The notes below the pieces were generated by a model that worked only from the letters and a program-made list of their open reading frames with translations, did no database searches and was not told where the DNA came from. Positions 63,380-64,000 of a stretch of DNA of 64,000 bases are shown one piece after another (the first letter of the stretch is position 1; each line of letters opens with the position of its first letter). Position numbers and translations under genes: made by a program. Source of the DNA: Candidatus Diapherotrites archaeon (GTDB lineage Archaea > Iainarchaeota > Iainarchaeia > Iainarchaeales > 1-14-0-10-31-34); the NCBI GenBank assembly GCA_040755695.1, contig JBFMAK010000001.1, positions 1 to 64,000 of the forward strand, given 5' to 3'.

Positions 63380-64000
63380 TTCTTCCACACCCACAACTTA
63401 ATTAATGCGACATTCATGTCGCAAACAGAAAAATTCCTGTCCTGGCACGCGTAATACTCGTCTTTCCTCACAAAAGAGGTCATGGCTTTTCTTGCAGGAT
63501 ATAATGCATCATTCACTGAGCTTCCATGAAATACCACATTGAAGTCAGCTGAATAAACATTTGTTGCAGTTGAGGGAATCGCGCCTGATGCGTCTTTGCA
63601 TTCCGTCAAAAAGAGGTCTGGGTTTGTCTGCGATAAATCAAGGCCGCCTGTGACGCTTATCTTGCAGTCAAAGTAGTCAGGCAATCCGAGATCGCTTTTT
63701 CTCACTGGCTTGGCAAGCTTAAGTTCCCTTAATTCATTATAATTGTAAGGGGGAAAAATAGTATAGCCTTCCAATATTTTTTTTTGCACTACTTTTGTCA
63801 GGCAGTTCCTCAGACTTCCAAGAACAATATTAAAGTCTCTCACGTCAGCCAGGTCACAGGTTATATTTGGGTTTGTTGCCAGGAGGAATGCTGCCCTTTC
63901 TCCTGCATACTGGACTTCCCTCTGCAGTTTGTCCTCTTTTGCTGTGTAAGTTGTTAATTCCATTATTTGAAGCACAATCCCTATAGAGAAAACCACAAGA
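63376..64000 (-). CDS. Pilin-like exported protein, N-terminus cut by window end
   Basis: The frame is open to base 64000, so the gene is incomplete at its 5' end; the GTG at 63996 is most likely an internal Val. The visible N-terminus is hydrophobic (VFSIGIVLQIMEL), like the inside of a class III helix. The mature region has a helical stalk (QREVQYAGERAAFLL), two groups of cysteines and a C-terminal C-x-x-x-x-x-C motif. It belongs to the same cluster as the two genes downstream. Such clusters often encode minor pilins. Confidence 0.6.
   Translation of the reverse strand, partial: LVVFSIGIVLQIMELTTYTAKEDKLQREVQYAGERAAFLLATNPNITCDLADVRDFNIVLGSLRNCLTKVVQKKILEGYTIFPPYNYNELRELKLAKPVRKSDLGLPDYFDCKISVTGGLDLSQTNPDLFLTECKDASGAIPSTATNVYSADFNVVFHGSSVNDALYPARKAMTSFVRKDEYYACQDRNFSVCDMNVALIKLWVWKK

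Overview
The window is archaeal. It encodes SRP54 and FtsY, archaeal DnaG, aIF6, prefoldin alpha, PDCD5, ribosomal proteins S17e, S19e, L31e, L39e and LX, RNA polymerase subunit K, aEF-1beta, Hjc, HerA, NurA, Rad50, the archaeal CCA-adding enzyme, Taw3, Elp3, Pelota and ABCE1. Two tRNA genes carry introns. Genes are short, AT-rich and tightly packed, often with 4-nt overlaps. Several starts are preceded by GGTG or GGAGG motifs. Class III signal peptides, a GxGD prepilin peptidase, many HEPN/nucleotidyltransferase and PIN modules, and bacterial-type genes (CoaE, Rhs) in a compact genome suggest a DPANN-type archaeon, possibly Diapherotrites-like. That placement is an inference.

Layout. 1-3.7 kb: edge of a DUF2080-like gene, small Cys proteins, prepilin peptidase, a methyltransferase and a HEPN/MNT pair. 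3.7-5.1 kb: SRP54. 5.2-12.7 kb: two unknown genes on the plus strand facing a two-gene Rhs locus. 12.7-17.0 kb: the information-processing operon S19e-PDCD5-L39e-L31e-aIF6-LX-prefoldin alpha-FtsY. 17.1-18.0 kb: a fusion of RNase P subunit Rpp21 with bacterial-type dephospho-CoA kinase. 18-22 kb: small membrane proteins, four tRNAs (Lys and Gly with introns; Gly; Val), a transglutaminase-like surface protein and a zinc ribbon. 22-25.3 kb: a LamG-bearing prepilin, DnaG, a DUF167 protein and Hjc. 25.3-28.9 kb: hairpins, a three-gene coiled-coil/membrane operon, a circularly permuted GTPase and Pth2. 29.1-32.4 kb: an ArsR-led, Met-rich, thioredoxin/glutaredoxin operon. 32.5-40.7 kb: DUF1405, two methyltransferase-like proteins, NurA, VapBC, a HAD hydrolase, HerA and a PIN gene facing two RHH genes. 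40.8-45 kb: radical SAM/SPASM protein, a 502-residue orphan and a DUF2080-MNT-HEPN fusion behind a perfect palindrome. 45-52 kb: RpoK, S17e, Rad50, aEF-1beta, a zinc ribbon, tRNA-Arg with degenerate tandem repeats, a methyltransferase, a radical SAM protein and the CCA enzyme. 52-64 kb: secretion ATPase, ThpR, Taw3, phosphoesterase, surface protein, Elp3, a membrane-anchored nuclease-like protein, divergent Pelota and ABCE1, an asparagine-synthetase-like protein, and a cluster of pilin-like proteins cut by the window end.

How the parts fit. SRP54 and FtsY flank the Rhs genes, so the Rhs locus looks like cargo placed between two core secretion genes. Its two proteins divide up an Rhs shell much as TcB and TcC do in bacterial toxin complexes: a long SpvB-like/YD-repeat protein with dockerin and cohesin-like domains, and a short protein with the Rhs core and a variable HExxH C-terminus. 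The prepilin peptidase, secretion ATPase, LamG prepilin and terminal pilin-like cluster point to a type IV pilus system. HerA, NurA, Rad50 and Hjc are dispersed, and no Mre11 was seen here. Pelota and ABCE1 form a ribosome-rescue pair.

There is no gene-free stretch over 300 bases. The longest gaps are 28878-29137 (three stacked hairpins and the arsR promoter) and 42268-42470 (AT-rich, apparently promoter). No rRNA, CRISPR array, insertion sequence or replication origin was recognised. No database searches were possible. Family names rest on motifs read by eye.
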